In this document: positions 32,653-42,099 of the stretch, piece after piece
Layout: each line of letters begins with the position of its first letter
Position numbering within the stretch: the first letter of the stretch is position 1
Source: an uncultured Sphingomonas sp.
GTDB taxonomy: Bacteria > Pseudomonadota > Alphaproteobacteria > Sphingomonadales > Sphingomonadaceae
Direction: 5' to 3'
NCBI GenBank assembly: GCA_913775975.1
Contig: CAJYLQ010000012.1
Span: 1 to 50,027, forward strand
Length of the DNA stretch: 50,027 nt
The notes under the pieces: model-generated
The model's input: the letters and a program-made list of their open reading frames with translations, nothing else
What the model was told of the DNA's origin: nothing
The model's database searches: none
Translations under genes and position numbers: made by a program

Positions 32653-33000
32653 TCAGGGCGCGTCGTTGGCGCCCTGCTCGCCCGGCTCCTCATCCCCGAA
32701 CCGCCACCGACGCAGCGCCTGCCAGCGCGCCGCCACCCAGCGGTGCGGCGCGTCCAGATTGTCGGTCGCCGCGACCCAGGCGGTGATCGCGGGGCGCAGC
32801 CGCTCGGTCAGCGGGCCCTGCGGCAGCCCGTCCAGCCAGGCGGACGCGGTCGGCGCGTTGGTCAGCGCCAGGAACACCGCCGCCGTCGCGATGACGCCCG
32901 TCGCCCAGCCTAGCGGCGCGCGCGTGTCGACGGGATCGGCCGGCACATGGACGGGCGATCCGACCTCCGCGATCTCGCCCTGTTCCGCGCCCGTGGTCAT
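32653..33000 (-). CDS. Small membrane protein at the end of the O-acetylation cassette
   Basis: 115 aa, ATG at 33000, 22 bp after the MBOAT stop. One hydrophobic segment (residues ~29-47, LGWATGVIATAAVFLALTN) follows an acidic N-terminus; the C-terminal half is Trp/Arg-rich (HRWVAARWQALRRWRF) and ends in an acidic tail. I do not recognise a family. Its place suggests an accessory of the acyltransferase complex. Coding is supported by spacing, direction and a sensible protein; the function is unknown. Confidence 0.6.
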   Translation of the reverse strand: MTTGAEQGEIAEVGSPVHVPADPVDTRAPLGWATGVIATAAVFLALTNAPTASAWLDGLPQGPLTERLRPAITAWVAATDNLDAPHRWVAARWQALRRWRFGDEEPGEQGANDAP

Positions 33001-33022
33001 GCCGCCCGCCTCCTCGTCCGCG

Positions 33023-34426
33023 TCAGAACTGGTAATAGATGAACGGCGCGACGCCCGCCGGGCGCAGCGCGTCGACGATCAGGATCAGCGCGCCGAGCGC
33101 CAGGCCCAGCGCGGGGGCCGGCCAGCGCCGCACGCGCACCGCGATTCCCTGCACGCCGCGCGGCGGCACCGCATGGATGGCAAGGCCCAAGGCGACGAGC
33201 AGCAGCGACAGCGGCGTGACCAGCGTATTGCGCCAGTCGCCCGCGCCCAGGCCGTGCAGATAGGCCAGCGCCTCGTCCAGCGTCGGCGCGCGGAAGAAGA
33301 TCCAGCCGAGCACGACGATATGGAACGTCACCACAACGCCCGCCAGCGCGGGGAGCGCCGGCCAGCCGGTGGGCCAGCGGCGCTTCACCGCGCGCTCGAT
33401 TCCCAGCCACAGGCCGTGCAGCGAGCCCCACAGGATGAAGTTCCAGCTGGCGCCATGCCACAGCCCGCCCAGCAGCATCGTGACGAACAGGTGGAGATAG
33501 GTGCGCGCCCTGCCCTTCCGGCTGCCGCCCATCGGGATATAGAGATAGTCGCGCAGCCAGCTCGACAGGCTGATATGCCAGCGCCGCCAGAACTCCTGCA
33601 GCGACGCCGCGCGATAGGGCTGGTCGAAATTGCGCGGGAAGCTGTAGCCCAGCAGCGCCGCCAGCCCGATCGCCATGTCCGAATAGGCGGAAAAGTCGCA
33701 ATAGATCTGGACGGCATAGCCATAGGCGCCCAGCAGCAGGTCGAAACTGGTACGATGTGCGGGATCGTGAAAGGCGGGCTCGACCAGATTGGCGGCGAGT
33801 TCGGAGGCGATGACCGCCTTCTTGAACAGGCCCCACAGGATCAGCGTCAGCGCGGCCGACACCGCGCCGCGCGTCAGCTGCGGCACGCGGCGGAACTGCG
33901 GCAGCAGGTCGCTCGCCCGCACGATCGGCCCGGCGACCAGATGCGGAAAGAATGACATCAGTAGCGACAGGTCCAGCAGCCCCGCCGCCGGCACCCGCCG
34001 CTTGTGGACATCGACGAGGTACGAGATCGCCTGGAAGGTGAAGAAGGATACGCCGACCGGCAGGAACACCTCCAGCAGTGGCACGTCGCGGCTCAGCCCC
34101 CAATGGCCCAGCGCGGCGGCCAGCTGTTCGAGGAAGAAGGCGGTGTACTTGAACCCCGCCAGCACGCCGAGGTTCAGGATGACGCCCAGCGTGACGAGCC
34201 AGCGCCCGGTACGGGCATCGCCGCGCACGATCAGCCGCGCCAGCGCCCAGTTCACCGTCGCGGAGGCGAACAGCAGCGCGACGAAGCGCCCGTCCCACGA
34301 TCCGTAGAAGAACCAGCTGGCCATCAGCAGCGCGATCTTGCGCCACTCGTTCGACGCCTTCAGCGCCCAGGCGAGCGCATAGACGATCAGGAAGAACAGC
34401 GCGAAGCTGAACGTCGGGAACTGCAT
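33023..34426 (-). CDS. MBOAT-family O-acyltransferase (AlgI/PatA-like)
   Basis: 467 aa, ATG at 34426 directly after the stop of the preceding SGNH gene. Multi-pass membrane protein with MBOAT signatures: FPTFSFALFFLIVYALAW start, WFFYGSWDGRFVALL, GVSFFTFQAISYLVDV, FPHLVAGPIVRASDLLPQF, QIYCDFSAYSDMAIGLAALLGY, NFDQPYRAASLQEFWRRWH, and the catalytic His in LLGGLWHGASWNFILWG. It should pass acetyl groups across the inner membrane to a periplasmic acceptor, working with the two SGNH proteins encoded upstream. The polymer could be an exopolysaccharide (alginate- or cellulose-like) or peptidoglycan; no polymer synthesis gene is nearby to decide. Confidence 0.92.
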   Translation of the reverse strand: MQFPTFSFALFFLIVYALAWALKASNEWRKIALLMASWFFYGSWDGRFVALLFASATVNWALARLIVRGDARTGRWLVTLGVILNLGVLAGFKYTAFFLEQLAAALGHWGLSRDVPLLEVFLPVGVSFFTFQAISYLVDVHKRRVPAAGLLDLSLLMSFFPHLVAGPIVRASDLLPQFRRVPQLTRGAVSAALTLILWGLFKKAVIASELAANLVEPAFHDPAHRTSFDLLLGAYGYAVQIYCDFSAYSDMAIGLAALLGYSFPRNFDQPYRAASLQEFWRRWHISLSSWLRDYLYIPMGGSRKGRARTYLHLFVTMLLGGLWHGASWNFILWGSLHGLWLGIERAVKRRWPTGWPALPALAGVVVTFHIVVLGWIFFRAPTLDEALAYLHGLGAGDWRNTLVTPLSLLLVALGLAIHAVPPRGVQGIAVRVRRWPAPALGLALGALILIVDALRPAGVAPFIYYQF

Positions 34427-35737
34427 CTAGCGCGCGTCGCCCCCGGCGGGCGTCGCGGCATAGGCCGCGACCGCCGCGTCGATGTCCTGTTGCAGCCGCC
34501 CGGCGATGATCGCCGCGCCCGGCGTGGTGAAGTGGACATGGTCGCCGCGCATCAGCGGCGGCGTCTGCCGGCTCCAGCCATCGGCGGTGCAGCGCCCGCC
34601 CATCCGCGCCGACCAGTCCCAATAGGCAAGGCCCAGATCATGCGCGCGGGCGCGCTGCGTCGCCTGCACAACCGCCAGCGCCGCCGTCGGCCGCCAGGGC
34701 GAGCCGTCAGCCGCGCCGGGCAGCCCCGGATCGCAGGCGGGGGAGACGCCCGCCGGCCCCGCCTGAAGGCTGGCGATCTTCGTCGCGCTGTCGGGCGCGC
34801 CGACCAGCAGGATGGGCACGCCGGGCGCCAGCCGCTGGATGCGGCGGATGCCCGCCTGCAACATCGCGTCATAGCCGGACGCGGTGAAGGACGGCCAGAA
34901 CGCGTCGTTGGTGCCGAAGGCGATGACGATCAGGTCGGGCGCATAATCCTGCAGCTCGCGGCGGGCGACCGTGTCGGCAACCCGGTCGTAATGCATGAAC
35001 TGCGCGCCCACGGTGCCGAGGTTCGACAGCACCACCCCGCCCCCGTCGCGCCGCTCCGTCGCCCACGACGTCAGCGTGACCGGCCCCTGCACCACGGTGA
35101 GCGAGGCGTTATCCGTCACCGCCGGCGCATCGACCGCGCGGCAATCGGGCGCGACGCGGCTGTCGGCCAGCGACCAGGTGACGCTGACCGAGCCCGCCGT
35201 CAGCGCCAGCGTCCCCGCCCCCGGCCCGCGCATCGCGCAGACGGTGAAGCGATCGAACAGCTCCGCCGTCGTCGCGGACAGGCCCATCGTCGCGCCGGTG
35301 CCGCCGGTCTGGCTATAGGCGGCAAGGCCGATCGGCCCGGACCCCTCCCCTCGCCACGCCGCGCCGAAGATGCCAGACACGGTCCAGCCGGCGGACTGGC
35401 GGGCGGTGATGCCGCGCGTCAGATAGCCGGCATAAGGCCGCCCCGGCGGCAGGATACCGCGCCCGCCGCTGCCGTATCGGGTCTGAAGCAGCGTGCGCCA
35501 TGTCCCGGTGATCTGGTCGCCCGCCGTGTGGCTGTCGCCGATCTGGACGATCCGCACCGGCCGCCCGCCGGCGCGCGCGGCGGCCAGCTTCGTCAGGAAC
35601 GGGCGCAGCCGGTCCGCGTCGCACAGCCCGCCGATACAGGCAGACGGCGCGGCCGTGGCGGTGACGGCGACCTGCTCGCCCGCCGGCGCGGGGGCAGCTT
35701 GCACACTCAAAGCGGTCGCGAGCAGCAGCGGCATCAT
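34427..35737 (-). CDS. SGNH/GDSL-fold protein, exported, partner of the MBOAT protein
   Basis: 436 aa; two adjacent ATGs (35737, 35734), the first overlapping the upstream stop. Signal peptide PLLLATALSVQAAPAPA. SGNH blocks: IVQIGDSHTAGDQ (Ser nucleophile), GSGGRGILPPGRPYAGY, LIVIAFGTNDAFWPSF (Asn block) and MRGDHVHFTTPG (Asp-x-x-His). This form with GDSH and a Gly-rich segment is typical of SGNH partners of MBOAT proteins such as PatB/AlgX-like acetyltransferases or esterases. It is expected in the periplasm, moving acetyl groups to or from a cell-surface polymer. Confidence 0.85.
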   Translation of the reverse strand: MMPLLLATALSVQAAPAPAGEQVAVTATAAPSACIGGLCDADRLRPFLTKLAAARAGGRPVRIVQIGDSHTAGDQITGTWRTLLQTRYGSGGRGILPPGRPYAGYLTRGITARQSAGWTVSGIFGAAWRGEGSGPIGLAAYSQTGGTGATMGLSATTAELFDRFTVCAMRGPGAGTLALTAGSVSVTWSLADSRVAPDCRAVDAPAVTDNASLTVVQGPVTLTSWATERRDGGGVVLSNLGTVGAQFMHYDRVADTVARRELQDYAPDLIVIAFGTNDAFWPSFTASGYDAMLQAGIRRIQRLAPGVPILLVGAPDSATKIASLQAGPAGVSPACDPGLPGAADGSPWRPTAALAVVQATQRARAHDLGLAYWDWSARMGGRCTADGWSRQTPPLMRGDHVHFTTPGAAIIAGRLQQDIDAAVAAYAATPAGGDAR

Positions 35738-36711
35738 GCCCCCGCTCCCGGAGCGGCGGTCGCGGGCGCGGTCTTTCCAGCGCGGCGCCGCGCCTCGTCC
35801 GCATCCTTGCGGATCCGATCGATCAGGCCGGAGGTGATGCGCTCATAGCCGATGCCTATCATGTGCAACCCGTCCGGCGTCCGCATCAACCGCATCACGC
35901 CCTTCGCGTCGGGCAGGTGCGCCGTGTATTGCCCCTTCTCATCCACCGACAGCGACCGCGTATCGAGGAAGGGGACGCCCAGCGCCTGCATGTGCGCCGC
36001 ATACAGCCGGTTCATCGCCTGGATGTTCGCGTCCAGCACGGGGTCGCGCATCGCGGGCAGGCCCAGCCAATAGACCTTCGCCCCCGTCGCCTGAATCGCC
36101 CGGACGAAGCCGTCCAGCCGCTGGCCCACGATCCGCTGCCAGCCGGGGCTCATCAGCGGCTGGAGCCCGCCCTCCTTGGTGTAGAATGGGATCGCATCGT
36201 TCGCCCCGAACGAGATGACCGCGATATCGACCGGATCCTTGGCCAGCTGCTCGCGCGCGCGCTCCTCTAAATTGAGCGCGTTGTAGCGGGTGAAGCCGGT
36301 CGCCTCCTTGCCGAAGCGCAGCACTTCATAGCCCTGCTCGCGCGGCAGGTCGCGATAGAGCGCGTCCCACACGCCGATCCCGAAACTGTCGCCGAACACG
36401 CCGATCCGCACGCGGCCATCGGCGGCGGCGACATGGCGGACGACGCGCGCATCGACCGGCGCGGCCGCGACCGGGGTGGCGCCGGGCGCGGGCGCGGCTA
36501 CCCCGTCCGCCATGGGGGCCGATCCGGCAACGGGCGCAAGCGGTGCGGGCGCGGGTAGTTGCGGCGGGTGAAAGGACAGGCCGACCGCGAAGCCCGCGAT
36601 CAGCCCCACCACCAGCACCGCCATCCGGTCCGCCGCCAGCCAGGCCGCTCCGCGCCGGGCCGGGTGCTCCGTCCGCCGGATTTCCGAGCCCGCCTCCACC
36701 GTTTCCGTCAC
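35734..36711 (-). CDS. Membrane-anchored SGNH-fold protein (DUF459-like)
   Basis: 325 aa, ATG at 36711. One N-terminal membrane segment (residues ~30-47, MAVLVVGLIAGFAVGLSF), a Pro/Ala-rich linker (~50-95), then an SGNH domain: VRIGVFGDSFGIGVWDALY, VDIAVISFGANDAIPF and TPDGLHMIGIGYERI. DUF459 proteins occur beside MBOAT genes. First gene of the four-gene cassette, 46 bp after guaA and on the same strand; it overlaps the next gene by four bases. Two different SGNH proteins with one MBOAT recalls AlgJ/AlgX with AlgI. Confidence 0.82.
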   Translation of the reverse strand: MTETVEAGSEIRRTEHPARRGAAWLAADRMAVLVVGLIAGFAVGLSFHPPQLPAPAPLAPVAGSAPMADGVAAPAPGATPVAAAPVDARVVRHVAAADGRVRIGVFGDSFGIGVWDALYRDLPREQGYEVLRFGKEATGFTRYNALNLEERAREQLAKDPVDIAVISFGANDAIPFYTKEGGLQPLMSPGWQRIVGQRLDGFVRAIQATGAKVYWLGLPAMRDPVLDANIQAMNRLYAAHMQALGVPFLDTRSLSVDEKGQYTAHLPDAKGVMRLMRTPDGLHMIGIGYERITSGLIDRIRKDADEARRRAGKTAPATAAPGAGA

Positions 36712-36757
36712 TTACGCACACTCGCTCATCAGGACAGTTCAGGCCGTCATGGCCGGG

Positions 36758-38311
36758 TCATTCCCACTCGATCGTGCCGGGCGGCTTGCTGGTGTAATCA
36801 TAGGTGACGCGGTTGATGCCCTTCACCTCGTTGATGATCCGCGTCGCGACACGCGGCAGGAAGTCGCCGGGGAACTGGAAGGCCTGCGCCGTCATCCCGT
36901 CCACCGACGTCACCGCGCGCAGCGCCAGCACCGAGTCGTACGTGCGCGCATCGCCCATCACGCCGACCGTGCGCACCGGCAGCAGCACCGCGAACGCCTG
37001 CCAGATCGCGTCGTAGAGGCCCGCGTTGCGGATTTCCTCCAGATAGATCGCGTCCGCCTTGCGCAGGATATCGCACCGTTCCTTCGTCACCTCGCCGGGG
37101 ATGCGGATGGCGAGGCCGGGGCCGGGGAACGGGTGGCGGCCGACGAACACGTCGGGCAGGCCCAGCTCGCGACCCAGCGCGCGCACCTCGTCCTTGAACA
37201 GTTCGCGCAGCGGCTCGACGAGCTGCATGTTCATGCGCTCAGGGAGCCCGCCGACATTGTGGTGGCTCTTGATCGTGACGGACGGGCCGCCGGTGAAGCT
37301 GACGCTTTCGATCACATCGGGGTAGAGCGTGCCCTGCGCCAGGAACTCCGCCCCGCCGATCTTCTTCGCCTCCGCCTCGAACACGTCGATGAAGGTCTTG
37401 CCGATGAATTTGCGCTTCGCCTCAGGGTCGGTGACGCCCGCCAAGCCATTCATGAACAGCGCCTGCGCATCCACATGGACGAGCGGGATGTTGTAATGGC
37501 CCCGGAACAGGCCGACGACCTGCTCCGCCTCGCCCTGGCGCAGGATGCCGCCATCGACGAACACGCAGGTCAGCTGGTCGCCGATCGCCTCATGGATCAG
37601 GAGCGCCGCGACCGAGGAATCGACGCCGCCCGACAGGCCGCAGATGACCTTGCCCGACCCGACCTGCGCGCGGATTTCCGCGATCTTGGCGGCGCGGAAC
37701 TCGGCCATGCTCCAGTCGCCGGCAAGGCCGCAGACGTGGCGGGCGAAGTTGGCGATCAGCTTCGCGCCATCGGGCGTATGGACCACTTCGGGGTGGAACT
37801 GCATCGCGTAGATGCGGCGCGCGTCGTCGGCGATGATCGCGAAGGGCGCGCCCTTGCTGGTCGCGACCGGGCGAAAGCCGGGGGCGAGCGCCGCGACATG
37901 GTCGCCATGGCTCATCCACACCTGATGCCGATCGCCCGTCTGCCACAGCCCGTCGAAGAGGGCGCATGCGTCGCCGACCTCGACGAACGCCTCGCCGAAC
38001 TCGCCGCCCGCGCCCTTTTCCACGCGGCCGCCAAGCTGCTGCGTCAGCGCCTGCTGGCCGTAACAGATGCCCAGCATCGGCAGGCCGCTCGACAGGATCG
38101 CGTCGGGAATGCGGGGGCTGCCCTCGTCGAGGACGGAGGCGGGGCCGCCGGACAGGATGATGCCCTTGGGCTGCATCCGGGCATAGGCCTCTGCGGCGGA
38201 CTGGAAGGGGGCGATCTCGGAATAGACGCCGGCTTCGCGGACGCGGCGCGCGATCAGCTGCGTCACCTGGCTGCCGAAATCGACGATGAGGATGCTGTCG
38301 GGGTGTTCCAT
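36758..38311 (-). CDS. guaA: GMP synthase (glutamine-hydrolysing)
   Basis: 517 aa, ATG at 38311. Class I glutamine amidotransferase domain (residues ~7-200) with MLGICYGQQ (Cys) and FHPEVVHT (His), ATP-pyrophosphatase domain with [10 protein letters not shown], and C-terminal dimerisation domain with [15 protein letters not shown] and the usual end [16 protein letters not shown]. It converts XMP to GMP in purine synthesis. Full family length. It follows the rplQ terminator, so it should have its own promoter in the ~35 bp after that hairpin, though none is obvious. Confidence 0.98.
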   Translation of the reverse strand: MEHPDSILIVDFGSQVTQLIARRVREAGVYSEIAPFQSAAEAYARMQPKGIILSGGPASVLDEGSPRIPDAILSSGLPMLGICYGQQALTQQLGGRVEKGAGGEFGEAFVEVGDACALFDGLWQTGDRHQVWMSHGDHVAALAPGFRPVATSKGAPFAIIADDARRIYAMQFHPEVVHTPDGAKLIANFARHVCGLAGDWSMAEFRAAKIAEIRAQVGSGKVICGLSGGVDSSVAALLIHEAIGDQLTCVFVDGGILRQGEAEQVVGLFRGHYNIPLVHVDAQALFMNGLAGVTDPEAKRKFIGKTFIDVFEAEAKKIGGAEFLAQGTLYPDVIESVSFTGGPSVTIKSHHNVGGLPERMNMQLVEPLRELFKDEVRALGRELGLPDVFVGRHPFPGPGLAIRIPGEVTKERCDILRKADAIYLEEIRNAGLYDAIWQAFAVLLPVRTVGVMGDARTYDSVLALRAVTSVDGMTAQAFQFPGDFLPRVATRIINEVKGINRVTYDYTSKPPGTIEWE

Positions 38312-38346
38312 CGCGGCCCGATAGCGGGATGCGGCCGATAACGAAA

Positions 38347-38376
38347 GAGGCCGCGCCCATCGCTGGACGCGGCCTC
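38347..38376 (-). terminator. Rho-independent terminator after rplQ
   Basis: GAGGCCGCG (38347-38355) pairs with CGCGGCCTC (38368-38376) around a 12-base loop; read on the minus strand the stem is followed by TTTCGTT. It ends the rpsM-rpsK-rpoA-rplQ transcript about 85 bp after rplQ and 36 bp before guaA. The other strand also has a T-rich tail. Confidence 0.75.
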
Positions 38377-38459
38377 CTTTATTTCATGACCCGTCGTGGC
38401 AAAGCCGCGCCGCCGGCCGGCGTTGAGCGCCGCTGGCCGGGCCCGCGTCGGGCCAGGCC

Positions 38460-38885
38460 TTACGCGGCGGTGTCGAAATCCTCATCGTCGGTCATGACCG
38501 GACCCGAGTCCTGCCCCTTGGCCGACAGGTCGCGATCGACGAACTCGATGATCGCCATCTCGGCGGCGTCCGACTGGCGGGGGCCGGCCTTGATGATGCG
38601 GGTGTAGCCGCCGTTGCGGTCGGCGTAGCGCTTCGCGATGACGTCGAACAGCTTCACCAGCTGCGCATCGTCGAGCAGGCGCGCATGCGCGAGACGACGG
38701 TTGGACAGGCCACCCTTCTTGCCCAGCGTCACCAGCTTCTCGACGTAGGGGCGAAGCTCCTTCGCCTTGGCGACGGTGGTGGTGATCTGCTCGTGCTTGA
38801 TGAGCGCGGCCGCCATGTTGCGGAACAGGGCGATACGATGGGCGGAGGTACGCTGCAGCTTACGGCCGCCGACGCGATGACGCAT
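38460..38885 (-). CDS. rplQ: Ribosomal protein bL17
   Basis: 141 aa, [24 protein letters not shown] at the start, [15 protein letters not shown] and [33 protein letters not shown] in the middle, and a short acidic C-terminal tail ([12 protein letters not shown]) typical of alphaproteobacteria. Last gene of the alpha operon, 242 bp after rpoA, a rather wide gap that contains two hairpins. Confidence 0.98.
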   Translation of the reverse strand: MRHRVGGRKLQRTSAHRIALFRNMAAALIKHEQITTTVAKAKELRPYVEKLVTLGKKGGLSNRRLAHARLLDDAQLVKLFDVIAKRYADRNGGYTRIIKAGPRQSDAAEMAIIEFVDRDLSAKGQDSGPVMTDDEDFDTAA

Positions 38886-39031
38886 GGGTAGTTCCTTTGT
38901 TCGTTAAGGGGCCGTGTCACGGAATCCCCAGACCTGGCGGCGCTTGTCGTGAGGCGGCCGCCGGTTGCCTCTTGGAAAGTCGGGCGAAGGTGAGGTCCCG
39001 AAGGGTCCTCTTCCTTTGCCTTGGCCGAGCC

Positions 39032-39054
39032 GACGCGGGAGTAAATCCCGCGTC
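39032..39054. other. Stem-loop in the rpoA-rplQ spacer
   Basis: GACGCGGGA (39032-39040) pairs with TCCCGCGTC (39046-39054), 9 bp with a 5-base loop. No T-run follows on the minus strand, so it is more likely an RNA processing or stability element between rpoA and rplQ than a terminator. Confidence 0.5.
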
Positions 39055-39099
39055 GTCAGTCGACACCTGCGGTGCCGCTGGCCGGGCTTGCGCCGTCTT

Positions 39100-39120
39100 C
39101 GGGTTAGCATCGCTAACCCG
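39100..39120. other. Stem-loop just after rpoA
   Basis: CGGGTTAGC (39100-39108) pairs with GCTAACCCG (39112-39120) around ATC, starting 7 bases after the rpoA stop codon. It is a tight hairpin without a clear T-run, and could protect the rpoA 3' end. Confidence 0.5.
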
Positions 39121-39127
39121 ATGCGGC

Positions 39128-40192
39128 TTAGCCCATGATTTCCTGCTCGAGCTTCTTGGCCATTTCCTCGATGTTCTCGGGCGGCCAGCCGGGGATTTCC
39201 ATGCCGAGGCGCAGGCCCATGGTCGACAGGACTTCCTTGATCTCGTTCAGCGACTTGCGACCGAAGTTCGGGGTGCGCAGCATCTCCGCCTCGGTCTTGC
39301 CGACCAGATCACCGATATAGATGATATTGTCGTTCTTGAGGCAGTTGGCCGAACGGACCGACAGCTCCAGCTCGTCCACCTTCTTGAGGAGGTAGCGGTT
39401 GATCTGCTGCGTGTCGCCAGCCGGCTCCGCACCGGCGGCAGGCACGGCGGCCTGGCCGACGGGCGCGGCGCGGGTGATCGACGAATCGTCGAAGTGCACG
39501 AACAGCGCCAGCTGGTCCTGAAGGATACGCCCCGCATAGGCGACCGCATCTTCCGGGGTGACGGTGCCGTCGGTCTCGATCGTCAGCGTCAGCTTGTCGT
39601 AGTCGAGGTCCTGGCCGACGCGGGTCGGATCGACCTTGTACGACACCTGACGGACCGGCGAGTAGAGCGCGTCGACCGGGATCAGGCCGATCGGCGCATC
39701 CGCCGGGCGGTTGGCCGAGGCGGGGACATAGCCCTTACCGACGTCCGCGGTCAGTTCCATGTTGAACGTCGCGCCCTCGTCGAGGTGGCAGATCACGAGG
39801 TCCTTGTTCATGACCTCGATATCGCCAGTGACGGCGATGTCGCCCGCCTTCACCTCGCCCGGGCCGGTCGCCGAGAGCTGCAGGCGCTTGGCGCCCTCGC
39901 CCTGCATCTTCAGCGCGATCTGCTTCACGTTGAGGACGATGTCGGTCACGTCCTCACGGACGCCGGCCAGGCTGGAAAACTCGTGCAGGACGTTTTCGAT
40001 CTTGATCGACGTCACCGCCGCGCCCTGCAGCGAGGAGAGGAGCACGCGGCGCAGCGCATTGCCCAGAGTCAGGCCGAAGCCACGCTCCAGCGGCTCGGCG
40101 ACGAAGGTCGCCTTGCGCTTGCCATCGCCGCCCTTCTTCTCCAGGCCGTTCGGCTTCTTGAGTTCCTGCCAGTTCTTTGCGTTGACAGCCAC
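39128..40192 (-). CDS. rpoA: RNA polymerase alpha subunit
   Basis: 354 aa from GTG 40192 with AGGGGAA four bases upstream; the protein then begins (M)[14 protein letters not shown] as in relatives. The N-terminal assembly domain has [31 protein letters not shown] and [20 protein letters not shown]; the linker (~240-270) is Pro/Ala-rich; the C-terminal domain has [23 protein letters not shown] and [21 protein letters not shown]. Usual length and place in the alpha operon. Confidence 0.98.
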   Translation of the reverse strand: MAVNAKNWQELKKPNGLEKKGGDGKRKATFVAEPLERGFGLTLGNALRRVLLSSLQGAAVTSIKIENVLHEFSSLAGVREDVTDIVLNVKQIALKMQGEGAKRLQLSATGPGEVKAGDIAVTGDIEVMNKDLVICHLDEGATFNMELTADVGKGYVPASANRPADAPIGLIPVDALYSPVRQVSYKVDPTRVGQDLDYDKLTLTIETDGTVTPEDAVAYAGRILQDQLALFVHFDDSSITRAAPVGQAAVPAAGAEPAGDTQQINRYLLKKVDELELSVRSANCLKNDNIIYIGDLVGKTEAEMLRTPNFGRKSLNEIKEVLSTMGLRLGMEIPGWPPENIEEMAKKLEQEIMG

Positions 40193-40287
40193 GGGGTTCC
40201 CCTGGGTTGGAGGCCGGTGGGGCGCCGGCCTCTGATGCATCTCGGTATTCTGGGCGCCGACTCGTCAGCCGGCGCAAACGGCGAAGC

Positions 40288-40677
40288 TCAGACGCGACGA
40301 CGCTTCGACGGACGCACGCCATTGTGCGGGATCGACGTCACGTCGCGGATCGACGTGATCTGGAAGCCGACCGCCTGCAGCGCGCGCAGCGCCGATTCGC
40401 GGCCCGAACCCGGACCCTTCACCTCGACCTCGAGCGTGCGGACGCCGTGCTCGGCGGCCTTCTTGCCCGCGTCCTCGGCCGCGACCTGCGCCGCGTACGG
40501 GGTCGACTTGCGCGAGCCCTTGAAGCCCATCATGCCGGCCGACGACCAGCTGATCGCATTGCCCTGCGCATCGGTGATGGTGATCATGGTGTTGTTGAAG
40601 CTGGCGTTCACGTGCGCGACGCCGGCGGTGATATTCTTGCGCTCGCGACGGCGAAGACGCTGCGGTGCTTGTGCCAT
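40288..40677 (-). CDS. rpsK: Ribosomal protein uS11
   Basis: 129 aa; [28 protein letters not shown] at the start, [19 protein letters not shown] in the middle, and [20 protein letters not shown] at the end, all as in the family. It lies 95 bp before rpoA and 114 bp after rpsM. Confidence 0.98.
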   Translation of the reverse strand: MAQAPQRLRRRERKNITAGVAHVNASFNNTMITITDAQGNAISWSSAGMMGFKGSRKSTPYAAQVAAEDAGKKAAEHGVRTLEVEVKGPGSGRESALRALQAVGFQITSIRDVTSIPHNGVRPSKRRRV

Positions 40678-40759
40678 GTTCTTAGAATCCTGACCAAATT
40701 TCCTGTACGGAAGCCGGGAGGCGGTCAGCCTCGAACCAGCCTCCGGCGGAGTAAGGCTA

Positions 40760-40782
40760 GAAACAGTCCCCCGGACTGTTTC
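40760..40782. other. Stem-loop between rpsM and rpsK
   Basis: GAAACAGTCC (40760-40769) pairs perfectly with GGACTGTTTC (40773-40782) around CCC, starting 9 bases past the rpsM stop. No T-run follows. The rpsM-rpsK gap (114 bp) is longer than usual. Confidence 0.5.
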
Positions 40783-40791
40783 TTCAACGCC

Positions 40792-41160
40792 TTACTTCTT
40801 CTTCCCCGCGATCGGCTTCGCCTTGCCCTTGCGGGTGCGCGCGTTGGTGTGCGTGCGCTGGCCGCGGACCGGCAGGCCCTTGCGGTGACGAAGGCCGCGA
40901 TAGCAGGCCAGATCCATCAGGCGCTTGATGTTCATCGCCGTCTCACGACGCAGATCGCCCTCGACCGTGTGGTCGGCGTCGATCGTCTCGCGGATCTGCA
41001 GGACTTCCTGATCGGACAGGTCCTGAATCCGGCGCTCGGCCGAGATGTTCAGCTTGTCGGCGATTTCCTTCGCCTTGGCCGGACCGATTCCGTGAATGTA
41101 GGTCAGCGCGATGATGACGCGCTTGTTGGTCGGGAGGTTAACACCCGCGATACGTGCCAT
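40792..41160 (-). CDS. rpsM: Ribosomal protein uS13
   Basis: 122 aa, [26 protein letters not shown] at the start, [33 protein letters not shown] and a basic C-terminus [15 protein letters not shown]. First gene of the alpha block, with its own promoter-like sequence upstream at 41294-41321, so it is not dependent on the distant secY-adk transcript. Confidence 0.98.
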   Translation of the reverse strand: MARIAGVNLPTNKRVIIALTYIHGIGPAKAKEIADKLNISAERRIQDLSDQEVLQIRETIDADHTVEGDLRRETAMNIKRLMDLACYRGLRHRKGLPVRGQRTHTNARTRKGKAKPIAGKKK

Positions 41161-41293
41161 GTGTATGTTTCTCCTAGCTCCACAGCATCCGGCATGGCCG
41201 CACGGACGCTATCTCGACGCGTTGGCCCCGAACGCAGGATCGCGGCGTGCGCAGACGAGCGCCGCCGGAAGCCGGTGTTGCGGAGTGAGGGTC

Positions 41294-41321
41294 AGTTAAG
41301 CGCGCGCAAACGCCCTGTCAA
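41294..41321 (-). promoter_or_regulatory. Probable sigma-70 promoter of rpsM-rpsK-rpoA-rplQ
   Basis: On the minus strand TTGACA (41321-41316) and TTAACT (41299-41294) are separated by 16 bases. The -35 is a perfect consensus and the spacing is good. The -10 lies about 135 bp before the rpsM ATG and 68 bp after the upstream small gene. Confidence 0.65.
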
Positions 41322-41367
41322 CCGCCAGGTTCCCGGGAGGTCGTGCCCCAGCCCCTGCCGCCCAGCC

Positions 41368-41601
41368 TCAGCCGCGCGGCGCGGCCCGCGATCGCAGGCC
41401 GACCCAGCGGCGCAGCGCGACGACGAACCAGATCAGTTCCACCGCACCGAACGGCCATGCCCCCTGCAGGAAACCATAGGCCGATCCCATGAGGCATCCC
41501 AGCGCGAACAGCAGCGTCCAGAACGGCGCGCGATCCTCAAGGATATAGCAAATGAGCATGAAGGTGACGGCGAACAGGCCGAAGGCGGTCAGGGCATCCA
41601 T
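41368..41601 (-). CDS. Small two-segment membrane protein, unknown function
   Basis: 77 aa with ATG at 41601. Two or three hydrophobic stretches (ALTAFGLFAVTFMLICYIL, FWTLLFALGCLMGSAYGFL, GAVELIWFVVALRRW) and a basic tail. It resembles small conserved membrane proteins seen in alphaproteobacteria that I cannot name. It stands alone between the alpha operon promoter and the next small gene. Confidence 0.6.
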   Translation of the reverse strand: MDALTAFGLFAVTFMLICYILEDRAPFWTLLFALGCLMGSAYGFLQGAWPFGAVELIWFVVALRRWVGLRSRAAPRG

Positions 41602-41664
41602 GACGACAGCGCTTAAAGCCCATCGGTCGACCGCGATAGGCCCGGGCCCGGCGCAGCATCACGG

Positions 41665-42075
41665 TCAGCGAGGATGCGCGCCCTTGGGCTGATGGCCTTC
41701 AAACAGCCAAATGACCGCCTCCGCTTCGGTGTCGAACTGGCGGATGCGGGGATCGTCCGACAGGCGGCGCGCCTGGAACTTGTGGATCGCTCCCTTCACC
41801 ACATGCGCGATCTTGCGCGAAGGGGTATCCCGGCCGTTGACCATCGCGGCCATGGCGTTGCCGACATCCTGCGGCAGCACGCCCTTTCGCGTCATGTCGA
41901 CCAGCGTCATCAGGTGGCCGTGGCGGACGCCCTGCGCGGCGACCATCGTGCGTAGCGTCGTGCCGACCTCCGCAGCGAAGCGGTCCAGCGTATCCATCGT
42001 CCAGTCGCCGGTCATCGTGATCCGCAAGAATTCACGGGCGGGATCAGGCTCGATGACAAAGCTGGGTGGCACCAT
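41665..42075 (-). CDS. SpoIIAA/STAS-like small cytoplasmic protein
   Basis: 136 aa, ATG at 42075, 24 bp after the histidine kinase stop on the same strand. No signal or membrane segment. The pattern (FVIEPDPAREFLRITMTGDWTMDTLDRFAAEV, then HGHLMTLVDMTRKGVLPQDVG, a KIAHVVKGAIHKFQARRL strand-helix, and DTEAEAVIWL at the end) is that of SpoIIAA/STAS-like proteins of about 130 residues. It may be a companion of the two-component system or an unrelated passenger. Confidence 0.6.
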   Translation of the reverse strand: MVPPSFVIEPDPAREFLRITMTGDWTMDTLDRFAAEVGTTLRTMVAAQGVRHGHLMTLVDMTRKGVLPQDVGNAMAAMVNGRDTPSRKIAHVVKGAIHKFQARRLSDDPRIRQFDTEAEAVIWLFEGHQPKGAHPR

Positions 42076-42099
42076 GGAACCTCGCTAGAGAGTCTATCC

